Positions 10,656-22,400 of a DNA stretch of 64,000 bases are shown in pieces. The position numbers and the translations under genes are program-made. The stretch lies in the NCBI RefSeq assembly GCF_033118175.1, contig NC_083701.1, forward strand, positions 68,037,001 to 68,101,000. Reading direction: 5' to 3'. Below the pieces are notes generated by a model. That model saw only the letters and a program-made list of their open reading frames with translations. It searched no databases and had not been told where the DNA came from. The DNA comes from Dama dama. Lineage: Eukaryota > Chordata > Mammalia > Artiodactyla > Cervidae. Numbering within the stretch: the first letter of the stretch is position 1; each line of letters starts with the position of its first letter.

Positions 10656-11303
10656 TGAAGAGCGGCCAGAACACAGGCCCGTTAGCACTGAGCAGTTGTC
10701 AGTCACTCTGGGATGTGGGCGGGCCCTTCAGAGTAAACCCTAGTTTACTGGTCACTTCAAGAGCGGTTGTTTGTTTTTGCTTTTTCCTTCCTGTCCTTTC
10801 TCCTCGTATTAAGTAGATTTTGAAACAGAGGGTCTAAATCCGCTGTGTTAATGCTGGGGGGGGGGGGGTGTTTATTCAACATTTTAATTAGTCACGGAAG
10901 CAAAAAGGATCACCATGCTCTTTCAAGGTCAGGGAAGCCACCGCTTTGAACAAGTGGGCTGGACCTTGCTATTACCTTCTCTTGAAGGTGGGGGCAGAGG
11001 TTGATGTTTACTGGGGTAGACTGGATGGCCTCATTGGGAAGGTGACATTGGGAGGGACCCCAGGTGAGAGGTGAGGGAGCCTGCTGGTGGTTCCAACTGG
11101 CCGCAGACCAGCCTGTGACTGCAGGCTGTAGAGACGGACACATCCAACACCTGAAGAAATGGAAGCAGGAAGAGCAGTCTGGGGAGGTCTGTCCAGTGCT
11201 CAGAACAGCTGGAGGATGGGGGACCAGGTGCCTCAGGACAAAACAGGGACTCAGGGAGGCTTGGAAAACACCATTTGGCTCAAGCCTGGTGCTGAATGTG
11301 ACT
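10656..11303. other. unassigned; contains a G13 run
   Basis: No repeat family was recognised. A run of 13 G lies at 10,856-10,868. Confidence 0.4.
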
Positions 11304-11489
11304 TAAAAAATATGTATTTATTTACTTATTTGGCCACAGTGGGTCTTAGTTGCAGCATGCAGGGTCTCTGTTGGGGCATGCGAACTCGTGGTTGCAGCAT
11401 GTGAGATCTGATTACCTGACCTGGGATTGAACCTGGGCCCCCCGCATTGGGAGCGCAAAGTCTTAGCCATTGGACCATCAGGGAAGTCT
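11304..11489 (-). mobile_element. CHR-type tRNA-Glu SINE
   Basis: The minus strand carries the tRNA-like head: plus-strand 'ttagccattggaccatcagg' with 'gggattgaacctggg'. A 'tatttatttacttatttggc' tail lies on the left. A degenerate duplication of 'aatgtgact' flanks it. Confidence 0.8.
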
Positions 11490-11713
11490 ATAAATGTGAT
11501 TTTTTTTTTTTTGATGAGGGACCCAAAGAACACACTTTCCTTTCAAAGAAGCTGGTTTAGACTAAGTTACTTTATGGAATTCTTAACCACACACAGACCT
11601 TTAAATCTGAAGGGATGCTTCATGATCACCCAGTGTAGTTCTCTCCAAAGTAGGTTTTACAGAGCTTTGGGCATTTCCAAATGTTCTTTGAGGGGTCCAC
11701 TAGGAGATAAGCG

Positions 11714-11922
11714 GGCTTCCCTGGTGGCTTAGATGGTCAAGAATCCACCTGTCAATGCAGGAGACGTGAGTTTCATCTCTGGGTTGGGAAGATCCCCTGG
11801 AGAAGGAAATGGCAACCCACTCCAGTATTCTTGCCTGGGAAAATCCCATGGACAGAGGAGCCTGGTGGGCTACAGTTCATGGGGGTCACAAAAGAGTCAG
11901 ACATGACTTAGTGACTAAAATC
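11714..11922 (+). mobile_element. Bov-tA SINE
   Basis: Runs from 'ggcttccctggtggcttag' to 'agtcagacatgacttagtg'. The target duplication 'aggagataag' (11,702-11,711) versus 'aggagacaag' (11,928-11,937) has one mismatch. Confidence 0.92.
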
Positions 11923-11987
11923 ACAACAGGAGACAAGACAGGAGGTAAGAACCATGGTGAAGCCAAGTTGTGGCCTGGGGTGACCCT

Positions 11988-12095
11988 TCAGTTCAGTTCA
12001 GTCGCTCAGTTGTGTCCAGCTCCTTGTGACCCCATGGACTGTCGCACGCCAGGCCTCCCTGTCCATCCCCAGCTCCCGGAGTCCCTACCCCCCAC
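11988..12095 (-). mobile_element. BovB LINE 3' end
   Basis: 'cagttcagttcagtcgctca' begins the reverse complement of the BovB 3' end, followed by 'cacgccaggcctccctgtcc'. Only about 110 bp remain. Confidence 0.85.
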
Positions 12096-12164
12096 CACAG
12101 ACATCAGGCCAAATCAATAAGGCACTTGCTGTGCGGCTTCAAGACAAGAAAAGAAAATGCAGGG

Positions 12165-12345
12165 CGCCTGCTCATTCCTGCCAGTCTCCCTTCTAAGCAG
12201 TTGCCCTGGGTGAACTCATTCAGTCCTCACCAACCCTGTGAAGCTCTGTCCCCCTCCTGCTGGTGAGGAAATGAGCCCAGGGAGGCCAGGGCCATTGTCC
12301 AGGGTCCCTGTCATCAAGAGGCCGAGCTGAGACTCACACTCATGG
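12165..12345 (-). repeat. MIR SINE relic
   Basis: The reverse MIR order is visible: 'gaactcattcagtcctcacc', 'ggtgaggaaatgagcccagg', then an 'agaggccgagctgagactc' block. Confidence 0.55.
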
Positions 12346-14184
12346 TGTGCAGGGCCCCGGTTCCAGCGCTGGGCACTCCACCTTCCCGGAGGCCGAGCCT
12401 GGCTCCCCTTCCCGCTCGCCTCCTAAGTTGGCTTGGCCACACGACGGGGGTTCAAGGCTTCTCCATCCACAGTTCAGCCAGAGCTCCCCCCGTCCCACGC
12501 CAGGATGGCAAGAACCTGCTTCTTTATCTCCAAGTGGGTGCCTCTGTCTTTGCGGCTACAAACAAGCGGAAGGTCTGTGTCTGCTTCCTCCGGCAGAGTG
12601 GGCTGTGGGAGCCCCCCAGGCACCCCCATGCAGCCCCAGGTCCCTCAGAGCCCTTCTCCGGCTCTCCCCAGGCAGCCTGCCTCTCAGGCCTCCTCCTGGC
12701 CCAGCACGCAGAGCCAGGACGGGCTCTTCACGGAGGGCCAGGCGGGTCTCAGGGCCGACAGAGGTGGGCAAAGGCTGGCCTCTCTGCAGCTCAGGCGTTG
12801 TCCTGTCCTCTTCCTGAGCAGGTCCTTTCCTCCCTCCTTCTGCAAAGAGAGGGCCCCTGGGGTCTCACCTCTCCCTCCCTTCTCTCCAGAAGAGGACCTC
12901 CCTTCACATCCTTCAAGTGCTTACTCCGGGGCTCGCCGCCCCACTCTGTTTACAGCAATGAGTGAGGAGCCTGAGGTACGGGTCGCGGGTTCTGGTAACT
13001 TGCCCTGAGGTTGATTCAGGCCCTCTGAGGTTCTTCTCTGAGCTTTGCAGGTCGAGGTTGAGAGGACGGAGCCCACTCCGGACCCTCTATCAGATCAGCC
13101 TCCTATTAGAGCCATTTGGAGGAGAGGGGCGGGTAACCTTGCCAAGCGGAGGACTAGTTAACCAGTTTCTGGGGAAAACCATGCAGCTTTTGAGTCAAAG
13201 GCTATTGCTCCTTTGAGCCGACCCACACCTTGTGGAGTAGCCTTTGTCCTCTAAGCATGGCTGGGGGCTTTGCTCAGGTGTCTGCCTTCCCTGCCCGACC
13301 TGAGCCTGTGGTCCTTGCAGGTCAAGCCACTTTCACTGCAAATGGCCCTTCATTCCAGGTGCTGGATTCTGCACTTCAAACATGTAAAACTCGATTCCAA
13401 GACTCTGCACACTGACATAAGTTTGTTGGACCCATGTAACTTTCAGTTTCAAAAAAGGAACTCAGGCTTGGGGAAAAAAATGTCTGAGACCAGATATTGA
13501 AGGTCTTTGCTCCTCATTTTATATTTCAGAAAACTCACTGCGAGGAGATGAGACATCTCTGACATGGTTATTGAGCTCAACTTACATGAAAGAAAAACAA
13601 GCCTCGCATTTTCCAGGGAAGAGTTTAGGGAGAGAAAGATGTGACTGAGAATCCTTCTAGAATAATGAGCAAAGTGCCGATCACAGACCTATTACTTGTC
13701 CTCCTTGAGGGCCTCACCCTGATACCTTCTCTCCTTTCTTTTGGGGTAGCTTAGATAGGAAGTGTGGCCTTGGGACAGTTTCATGTCATTGTTTCAAGCC
13801 TATACATAAAGCCAGATCCTGGCAGTTTCAACCGTTCTCCCTCCTGGGCTGTTTGGAGGCCTGTACCTATATTCCACAAGGCAAAATCTGATTCTCTGGA
13901 ATGCAGCCGTTGTTCCTTTTTAGGCTCTGGGACAGTTTGTTTAAGATAAGGAGAGGACTAACAGGCTGGATTTAGAGTCACTGAAGGAAAGACTGAGACA
14001 GCGGTTGCAGGCTATACCTATACAGGCACAATGACCTCATCCCTGGGGAGGGCGCCAGGGCCAGGGAAGGGCGCCCCACCCACATGGCCCCTGGTCACTG
14101 CCATTTACAAGAAAAACTGTCCTCATTTTCTTGCTTCCTCCAGTGATGTCCCTAGATGGCTAATTCTTACCCCTGGAGCTGTGG
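12346..14184. other. GC-rich unassigned stretch, no confirmed exon
   Basis: From 12,346 to about 13,200 GC is high and all three plus frames stay open for 150-207 codons. Three open frames at once is an effect of GC richness. A pyrimidine tract with AG at about 12,888 and a GAG/GT at about 12,975 could mimic an exon, but the peptide is not recognisable. After 13,220 nothing is seen. Confidence 0.35.
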
Positions 14185-14186
14185 GG

Positions 14187-14408
14187 CTTCCCTAGTGGCT
14201 CAGACAGTAAAGAATCTGCTTGCAATGAAGGAAACCCAGGTTCCATCCCTGGGCAAGGAAGATCCCCTGGAGAAGGGGAAGGATACCCACTCCAATATTC
14301 TTGCCTAGAGAATCCCGTAGACAGAGGAGCCCGATGGGCTATAGTCCAAGGGGTCGCAAAGAGTCAGACACGACTGAGCGACTAACACTTTCACTTCACT
14401 TTACCTGA
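14187..14408 (+). mobile_element. Bov-tA SINE
   Basis: Complete unit from 'cttccctagtggctcagac' to 'cgactgagcgactaacactt'. Exact 12-bp target duplication 'ggagctgtgggg' at 14,175-14,186 and 14,409-14,420. Confidence 0.95.
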
Positions 14409-14487
14409 GGAGCTGTGGGGTTCAAGAGTGAACTGGAGTGAGAAGTTAAAAAAAAAAAAAAAAAGTATGCTTAAGAGCTGAAACTGC

Positions 14488-15031
14488 TGCAGGAAAAACA
14501 TGGGGCCCAAAAGGGATGGTTAAGTCCCAGGTCTCAGGCAAGTGCCTGGAACGGGCCACCACGTGAGGAATTCAAGAACTTCCCAAAGCAGAGTGAAAGC
14601 AGATTTATTTGGGGGAGACACGCGCTCCATAAACAGAGTGTGAGCCATCTCAGAAGACAAAAGGCCCCAGGGCAGGATGTTGTTGGTTTTTATGGGATGG
14701 GTAATTTCATAGGCTAATAAGTGGGAGGATGATTCCGACTATTTGGCAGAAGGGGTGGGGGTTTCCAGAAATTGGGTCACCACCCATTTTTTGGCCCTGT
14801 ATGGTCAGCCTCAGAACTATCTTGGCTCCAGAGGGTGTGTTGTTTAGCATATGCTAATGCCTTACAATGAGCCCATGAGGTTCAGGGTTCCCTGAAAGTC
14901 AAATCTTCTGCCATCTTAGGCCTTATCAATTCTAACAAGTTTATGTCACGTCCCTAATGGCTGAGTCATTGTTTTAAAGGTTGTGCCCTGCCCCTTTCCC
15001 ACCTGTTTCAAAACCAACTCCAATCCTTACA
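14488..15031 (-). mobile_element. Probable solo LTR
   Basis: On the minus strand it begins TGTAAGGA and ends TCCTGCA, giving imperfect inverted termini. It has an AATAAA ('caaataaatctgc' on minus) near 14,605. It is about 544 bp long. No target duplication was found, so the edges are tentative. No retroviral genes are adjacent. Confidence 0.6.
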
Positions 15032-15251
15032 GACCTTGTGATCTTAGATCTCCATCTTCTGATACTTAAATGGGGTGAGGCTATCACACGTTTGTATCAT
15101 AATGATAACAATTAAGGCAATATTTCTGGAAAGAGTTGTCTGAAGTCTGTTTCACCTTCTGTGTTCCATTGTGTCTCCGCAACCCTCTTCAGCTGGTTTT
15201 CTGTTCCCAAACACTCCATATGCTTCCCTTGCCTTTGTCTAGATCACCGAT

Positions 15252-15441
15252 GGGCTTCCCAGGTGGCTCAGTGGGAAAGAATCTGGAGACACAGATGTGG
15301 GTTGAGTCCCTGGGTCGGGATCCCCTGGAAGAGGACAAGGCAACCCACTCTAGTATTCTTGCCTGGAGAACCCCATGGACAGAGGAGCCTGGTGGGCCAC
15401 AGTCCACGGGGTCGCAAAGAGTCGGACACGACTGAGCGACG
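15252..15441 (+). mobile_element. Bov-tA SINE
   Basis: 'gggcttcccaggtggctcag' to 'cggacacgactgagcgac', with a small internal deletion. A degenerate duplication 'agatcaccgatg' / 'agatgactgatg' flanks it. Confidence 0.92.
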
Positions 15442-15689
15442 GAGCATGAGCAGATGACTGATGATAATCCGGGTCACTTGTCTGTGGCCACCTTCCTGAC
15501 CCATCTACTCTGCTCAGCACAGCTGCCACTCCCTCCCCGGGGGCATCCACGACACCCTCGCCTTCCCCCTCTGCCCCTCCATCTCCTGGCCTTGGACAGC
15601 GCCTCCTGCCCCAGCCCTCCATGCCTCAGGGCTGGGCCCTTCTTTGTCTCCCCCTACACCTAGGTGATTCCACCTAGTCTCAGAGCTTT

Positions 15690-16290
15690 AAGGGCCATTT
15701 GGAAGCCAGCAACACCCAAGTCAGCATCACCAGCCTTGACCTCTTCCAGGAACTCCACACTTGGGTACCCAGCTTCCCACAGGACCTCACCACTTAGGCG
15801 CATGATGGTCACTCCATGCTTAATATGGCCAAAACGAGACCCTTAATTCATACTCTTCCACCTCTCCCTCAAAAAGGCCTGCATCTCAGGTTTGGCTTTA
15901 GAAGCTACCTTTAATTATTCATTCTTCTCAACCCTTCCCCCTTCCCCGTCACCCTCTTTCCCACCACCATAGTCTAATCCATAGCCTGTTCTGTCAACTG
16001 CGTCTCAAATCCTACGTCAGTCCACCTCCACTCCTACCACCCTAATCCAGTCCCTTGTATCTATCCCCTCTGGACTTGTAGCATCATCTCCCTGGGTTTT
16101 CCTTCTACCCTGGCAGATCACACCCTCACCTGCCTCTGCAACTTGGCCTTGTCCATTCTCTCCCTCATCTATTCTGCTGTTGCCATACTGACCCTGTTAA
16201 AATTTCTCATACTTGCCAAGTTCGTTTTCACTTTAAATCATTGACTCTAGACATTTCCCCCATCCGGAATGCTCTTTGTTCTGATGGGGC
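15690..16290 (+). repeat. L2 LINE relic
   Basis: Pyrimidine-rich text with 'ccaccaccatagtctaatcc', 'tgccatactgaccctg' and 'catccggaatgctctttgt' follows the L2 3' region in order. Heavily diverged. Confidence 0.6.
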
Positions 16291-17270
16291 AAACAGCCCC
16301 CACCACTCCAAAAATACACTTAGTATTTGAAAGCAAAGGGCACGTAAATGTTTACATTATTTGCCACTTTAGGTAATCTACACTGTGACTATATTCTTTC
16401 ATCTGGGATGATTAGGAACTGTCGAGAGAAAAATGGAGACACTCAGAAATGCACCTTTCTTGTTAATAAGGTACCGTGATCCCAAACTGAGGAATTCTAT
16501 GAGGTTATATGGTCCGTGACTCAGAGTGACTCACACTCCACCCTGAGTTTGATACAAATCCCTTTCTGATGCTAGTGGGAGATTTCTGTGGGTAATTTAA
16601 TTAATTGGACCTGTTGCTATGTTACCAGTGCATCACTTCTTGCTAAGATTTATCCCCCCTTTCCCCCAAAACAGTCTCCGTGCTGTCTCCTAAACTTTAA
16701 AATTGACAATGAGCAATACTTTTAGGACAGACATTGTAAGGCTTAAACACGAAGGTCACAAAGACTGAATCCAATTTTCTTTTCTAAAATGAGACACAGA
16801 GGAAATGACACACAGAAACATTTCCCCGGATATGACAGGGTCGGTTGTTTTGCTAAAAGTGCCAAAGCGCGCTCCCCACCCTCCCAGGGTGAAGTCAGGT
16901 GGGCTGCAAACACCTCGGTCACCATTCAACTATTTTGCAGTTTGTCAGTGGCTTCCGAAGCTCGTGGTCTTTGGGCCCTAGAGGAGACGTTTGCACTTCA
17001 GGTTGAGGTGCAGGCAGCTGGGAGCAAGTCCATCATGTTGGGTATTTTCAGACACCTGCATGTCTGCCCTGGGAAATAGAAGTTGGTGGCAACGATCATT
17101 CTTCCACTCCCTGCAGGCTGTGTGGCCAGCATGCCCCCAGACTAGGGGGAAGGCTGAGACTGACAGATAGAAGGTGTGTGACCTCCTGATTAGCCAAGAC
17201 ATTCAGAAAATGCTCATTCTCCCCATATTTGAGCCATGCCCTATTTGCCATCTTATGCTACCTTTGCCTG
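16291..17270. other. unassigned non-coding sequence
   Basis: No recognised repeat. A 96-codon frame at 16,789-17,079 shows nothing identifiable. Confidence 0.4.
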
Positions 17271-17480
17271 GGCTTCCCTGGTGGCTCAGAGGTAAAGAAT
17301 CAGCCTACAATGCAGGAGTTGCGGGTTCTATTCCTGGTTGGGAAGATCCCCTGGAGGAGGGCACGGTGGCAACCCACTCCAGTATTCTTGCCTGGAGAAT
17401 CCCCATGGACGGAGGAGCCTAGGGGTCTACACTCCATGGGGTTGAAGGGTTGGACATGAATGAAGTTACTTAGCACGCAC
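17271..17480 (+). mobile_element. Bov-tA SINE
   Basis: 'gggcttccctggtggctcag' through 'cccactccagtattcttgcc' to 'ggttggacatgaatgaagtt', followed by a short (CACG/CA)n run near 17,474-17,490. Confidence 0.92.
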
Positions 17481-17726
17481 GCACACACACATTCCCTTTG
17501 CTCTCCTTCGGTGACCAAGGTGTCAGAGGCAAAGTCCATGCTCCAAGGCAGTATGTTTCTGAGAATAAGCTAAAAAACTAAAACAGGGAAACAATTTAAA
17601 TGTGAGCAAAACCCTGGTTCACGCTGTAGTCAGCGTTAAGTTTAGGCCTAGATTCACGATGTTGACCTGCTGCTTATTTCTGCAACCATAAAACAGGTTT
17701 ATTCCGGATCAGCAGCAAGTTCACTA

Positions 17727-18025
17727 TTTATTTTTGGCTGCACTGGGTCTTTGTTGCTGCACCCAGAGTTTCTCTGCTGTGAAGAGCAGGGGCTACTCTC
17801 GAGTTGTGGGGCATGGACTTCATGCCTGGCTTCTTTTGTTGTGGAGCACTGGCTCTAGGGCAAGCAGGCTATTGCTGTGTGCGGGCTCTAGAGCTTGAGT
17901 TTAGTAGTTGCTGCACGTGGGCTTAGTTGCCCTGTGGCATGTGGGATCTTCCGGACCGGGGATCGAACCCATGTCCCCTGCACTGGCAGGCAGATTCTTA
18001 ACCACTGGACCACCAGGAAAGCTAC
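17727..18025 (-). mobile_element. CHR-2-type tRNA-Glu SINE
   Basis: Nearly full length: 'tatttatttttggctgcact' at the tail side, repeated 'gttgtggggcatgg' type modules, and the tRNA head 'cttaaccactggaccacc' preceded by 'ggggatcgaacccatg'. 'atcagca' lies on both sides. Confidence 0.88.
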
Positions 18026-18078
18026 AATCAGCAAAGAACTGAAAGAAAAAAAAAAAAGGAACTGCATCCATGGAAAAC

Positions 18079-18286
18079 TAAAGTGAAGTTGCTCAGTTGT
18101 ATCTGACTCTTTGCGACCCCATGGACTGGGGACCACCAGGTTCCTCCATCCATGGGATTTTCCAGGATAGAATATTGGAGTGGGTTGTCATTTCCTTCTC
18201 CAGGAGATCTTCCCAACACAGGGATTGAACCTGGGTCTCCCACATTGTAGGCAGACGCTTTACCATCTGAGCTACCAGGGAAGTCA
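18079..18286 (-). mobile_element. Bov-tA SINE
   Basis: Reverse complement from 'gctcagttgtatctgactct' to 'ctttaccatctgagctacca' and 'gggaagtca'. It lies about 50 bp from the CHR SINE. Confidence 0.92.
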
Positions 18287-18627
18287 CATGCAAGTCCCTG
18301 CACAGCAAGGGAAAGACAGCAATTTTATTGGGGAAAAGGAAGTTTGGAGGGCTAGAGTAAGCCAGCCAGCGGTCCAGGGCTTTTCGCTGGCAGAACTGTT
18401 GCCAGGAAAGAGGAGTCTGTGTTCCTGTTGGGCTCTGCTGTGATGTCAGGACAGAACAGCTCCCTCTTTTGGTTTCCCAACTCTATTTAATTAAGGTTGC
18501 TGTTGATGAACTTTTCACAGCAACTACTATGCGAAACCCTCAAATGTGTATTTTTACCTTTCACTGTTTTTGAAGGACAAAAGCAATATAGGGAAAAAAA
18601 AAAGACAAAAGTAAAAAGTGACTAATC
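18287..18627. other. unassigned non-coding sequence
   Basis: No repeat or gene signal is seen in this stretch. Confidence 0.4.
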
Positions 18628-18641
18628 CCCACCAGATTTTT

Positions 18642-20738
18642 TTTTTTTTTTTATTAGTTGGAGGCTAATTACTTCACAATATTTCAGTGGGTTTTGTCGT
18701 ACATTGACATGAATCAGCCATGGAGTTACATGTATTCCCCATCCCGATCCCCCCTCCCACCTCCCTCTCCACCCGATTCCTCTGGGTCTTCCCAGTGCAC
18801 CAGGCCAGAGTACTTGTCTCATGCCTCCCACATGGGCTGGTGATCTGTTTCACCATAGATAATATACATGCTGTTCTTTCGCAACATCCCACCCTCACCT
18901 TCTCCCACAGAGTTCAAAAGTCTGTTCTATACTTCTGTGTCTCTTTTTCTGTTTTGCATATAGGGTTATCATTACCATCTTTCTAAGTTCCATATATATG
19001 TGTTAGTATGCTGTAATGTTCTTTATCTTTCTGGCTTACTTCACTCTGTATAATGGGCTCCAGTTTCATCCATCTCATTAGGACTGGTTCAAATGAATTC
19101 TTTTTAATGGCTGAGTAATATTCCATGGTGTATATGTACCACAGCTTCCTTAGCCATTCATCTGCTGATGGGCATCTAGGTTGCTTCCATGTCCTGGCTA
19201 TAATAAACAGTGCTGCGATGAACATTGGGGTGCACGTGTCTCTTTCAGATCTGGTTTCCTCAGTGTGTATGCCCAGAAGTGGGATTGCTGGGTCATATGG
19301 CAGTTCTATTTCCAGTTTTTTAAGAAATCTCCACACTGTTCTCCATAGTGGCTGTACTAGTTTGCATCCCCACCAACAGTGTAAGAGGGTTCCCTTTTCT
19401 CCACACCCTCTCCAGCATTTATTGCTTGTAGACTTTTGGATAGCAGCCATCCTGACTGGCGTGTAATGGTACCTCATTGTGGTTTTGATTTGCATTTCTC
19501 TGATAATGAGTGATGTTGAGCATCTTTTCATGTGTTTGTTAGCCATCTGTATGTCTTCTTTGGAGAAATGTCTGTTTAGTTCTTTGGCCCATTTTTTGAT
19601 TGGGTCATTAATTTTTCTGGAATTGAGCTGCAGGAGTTGCTTGTATATTTTTGAGATTAATCCTTTGTCTGTTGCTTCATTTGCTATTATTTTCTCCCAA
19701 TCTGAGGGCTGTCTTTTCACCTTGCTTATAGTTTCCTTTGTTGTGCAAAAGCTTTTAAGTTTCATTAGGTCCCATGTGTTTATTTTTGCTTTTATTTCCA
19801 ATATTCTGGGAGGTGGGTCATAGAGGATCTTGCTGTGATTTATGTCGGAGAGTGTTTTGCCTATGTTCTCCTCTAGGAGTTTTATAGTTTCTGGTCTTAC
19901 ATTAAATCTTTAACCCATTTTGAGTTTATTTTTGTGTATGGTGTTAGAAAGTGTTCTAGTTTCATTCTTTTACAAGTGGTTGACCAGTTTTCCCAGCACC
20001 ACTTGTTAAAGAGGTTGTCTTTTTTCCATTGTATATCCTTGCCTCCTTTGTCGAAGATAAGGTGTCCATAGGTTCATGGATTTATCTCTGGGCTTTCTAT
20101 TCTGTTCCATTGATCTATATGTCTGTCTTTGTGCCAGTACCATACTGTCTTGATGACTGTGGCTTTGTAGTAGAGTCTGAAGTCAGGCAGGTTGATTCCT
20201 CCAGTTCCATTCTTCTTTCTCAAGATTACTTTGGCTATTCGAGGTTTTTTGTATTTCCATACAAATTGTGAAATTCTTTGTTCTAGTTCTGTGAAAAATA
20301 CCGTTGGTAGCTTGATAGGGATTGCATTGAATCTATAGATTGCTTTGGGTAGAATAGCCATTTTGACAATATTGATTCTTCCAATCCATGAACACGGTAT
20401 GTTTCTCCATCTGTTTGTGTCCTCTTTGATTTCTTTCATCAGTGTTTTATAGTTTTCTATGTATAGGTCTTTTGTTTCTTCAGGTAGATATACTCCTAAG
20501 TATTTTATTCTTTTTGTTGCAATGGTGAATGGTATTGTTTCCTTAATTTCTCTTTCTGTTTTTTCATTGTTAGTGTATAGGAATGCAAGGGATTTCTGTG
20601 TGTTAATTTTATATCCTGCAACTTTACTATATTCATTGATTAGCTCTAGTAATTTTCTGGTAGAGTCTTTAGGGTTTTCTATGTAGAGGATCATGTCATC
20701 TGCAAACAGCGAGAGTTCCACTTCTTCTTTTCCTATCT
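18642..20738 (-). mobile_element. Young ruminant L1, 5'-truncated, 2.1 kb
   Basis: It begins (plus left) with poly(T) and the 3' UTR and runs into ORF2 on the minus strand. It is flanked by a 14-bp target duplication, cccaccagattttt, at 18,628-18,641 and 20,739-20,752. The 5' end stops just upstream of the FADD box. ORF2 is broken, so it cannot retrotranspose, but the low divergence from the 7.7-kb copy suggests a fairly recent insertion. Confidence 0.95.
18983..20738 (-). pseudogene. L1 ORF2 C-terminal part, broken
   Basis: From the FADD box (20,695-20,706) the frame reads through 'KYLGVYLPEETKDLY' and the thumb region to a stop near 20,072 after 'IESPEINP'. A shift follows before the frame reopens at 19,801. 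The last 272 codons hold the cysteine-bearing C-terminal region ('CWRGCGEKGTLLHCWWGC') and end in 'SILTHIYG'. The endonuclease is missing. Confidence 0.92.
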
Positions 20739-20847
20739 CCCACCAGATTTTTAATATCAGCACCTGTTTCCTGATGGCAAGCTCAAGTAGGGGGAAGGGG
20801 TATAGACAGGAGTCTGTTAAGAGTGCACAACTCGATCGCAGATGACT

Positions 20848-20970
20848 GTGGAGAAGGAAATGGCAGCCCATTCCAGCATTCTTGCCTGGAAAATTCCATG
20901 AACAGAGGAGCCTGGCCAGCATTAGTCCATGGGGTCTCAGAGAGTCAGAAATGACTGAGTGACAAACACT
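20848..20970 (+). mobile_element. Bov-tA SINE, 3' half
   Basis: It starts in the middle ('gagaaggaaatggcagccc') and runs to 'gactgagtgacaaacacttt'. The tRNA-related head is absent. Confidence 0.85.
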
Positions 20971-21399
20971 TTCACTTTCACATGTTTGGCACAGACTAAA
21001 CAGGTTCTGTTCATTGTTTTATCTAAACTCCAGTGTTCAAACTAGCCTACCCAGATAGCTATTACTATCTCCATTCAATGGATGCAAAAAAAGGCACAGA
21101 AAGTGAGGTAAATCTCTCTAGATCTCAAAATCAGTCCATGGAAGAGGTCCGCCTGACCCCCGGTTTTCTGGTCTTGGCACTCCCAACCCTGCTTCCTTCT
21201 GCAGGGTTCCTTCTCTGATTCCTCTGGATATCCATACCTGCTCCAGCGTCTCCAGGACTAGAAAAATCAAAGAAAAGAGCACAACCCTGGCCAGACACTT
21301 CATTCTCTTCTGGTTACGGTCCTCTCATTCTCCTTTACTTCAATGAATGAAATGATTAATTTGTAATGAGATAGATTTTAATGCACACAAACATTTTGT
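20971..21399. other. unassigned non-coding sequence
   Basis: Nothing recognised. Confidence 0.4.
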
Positions 21400-21580
21400 T
21401 CTGTCTTGGTGCTTTGGATCATTTTTGCTGTGTTGTCAGTAGGAAATGATTGTCAAATTAATCCAAGCATCAGGATCATCTGGAGAAATTTAAAAATATA
21501 CATATATCCAGGACCCCATTTCAGACCTGAATCAGAAATTCCATGGCCACAACAAGTGTCTCTGTTAAGAGGTGGGTGTG
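21400..21580. repeat. MER5-like hAT relic
   Basis: 'agcatcaggatcatctggag', 'aggaccccatttcagacc' and 'tgaatcagaaattccatgg' follow the layout of MER5/MER20-type hAT elements. Confidence 0.5.
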
Positions 21581-21614
21581 TGTGTGCTTGCACTCATGCA
21601 CGTATTTGTTGATA

Positions 21615-22300
21615 ACAAGATCTCCCTTCTTAGCAAATTTCAGGTATACAATACAAATAGTTAACTATAGTCATGTTAGTACATTAGATCTCCACAACCG
21701 ATTCATCTCATAACTGACATATGGTTCTCTTTGACCATCTCCCCTTTTCTCCTCCCAACCCCCAGGTCCTGCTCCTCTATTTCCATGAGCTTGACATTTT
21801 TAGGTTCCACACATAAGTGAGACCATGCAGTATTTGTATTTGTGTTTCTTCATCCAGTTTATTTCACTTAGCCACAATGTTCTCTCAGTTCATCTGTGCC
21901 ATTACAAATGCTAGAAGTTTCCTTTTCTTTTGCCCATGCCTCATGACGTGTGGGATCTCAGTTCCCCCACCAGAGATCAAATTTATGCCCCCTGCAGGAG
22001 CACAGAATCTGAACAAGGGAAGTCCCAGAATTTTCCTTCTTTTTTAAGGCTGAATAATATTCCATTCTATATATATACACTCTATTTTCTTTATATATTC
22101 ACCATTGATGGGCATTTAGTTGTTTTCATACCTTGGCTACTGCAAGCCATGCTACAATGAACATAAGAGAGGAGATATCTATTTGAGATCCTGGTTTCAC
22201 TTCCTTTGGATGTATACCCAGGAGTGGGATGGTTGCATCCTAAAGGTAGTTCTGTTTTTAATTTTTTAAGAAATCTCTATATTGTTTTCCATAATTAACC
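21615..22300 (-). mobile_element. Old L1 fragment
   Basis: Reverse-complement L1 text: 'tccacacataagtgagacca', 'gctgaataatattccattct', 'gatgggcatttagttg', 'ggatgtatacccaggagtgg'. It is split by a CHR-like SINE at about 21,941-22,029. Confidence 0.75.
21941..22029 (-). mobile_element. CHR-type SINE fragment
   Basis: 'tgtgggatctcagttccccc', 'accagagatcaaatttatgc' and 'aacaagggaagtcc' resemble the central and head part of a CHR SINE inserted in the L1. Confidence 0.6.
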
Positions 22301-22365
22301 TTTAAAATCAAGCTTCTTCAAAGTACAGAAGTGTGTAAAATATGCCACAACTTTGTTTAAAGGGG

Positions 22366-22400
22366 GGATTATATATATATGTATAGTATATATATATATT
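22366..22400. repeat. (TA)n microsatellite
   Basis: Interrupted TA/TATG run directly at the left end of the following SINE. Confidence 0.75.

Noticed and set aside
12342..13008. Overlapping plus-strand frames of 207, 156 and 191 codons
   Set aside because: All three frames are open at once, which reflects GC-rich composition. No peptide is recognisable.
20074..20922. 282-codon minus frame as one protein
   Set aside because: The first about 60 codons come from host DNA and a SINE outside the L1. Only the part from 20,738 downward is L1 ORF2.
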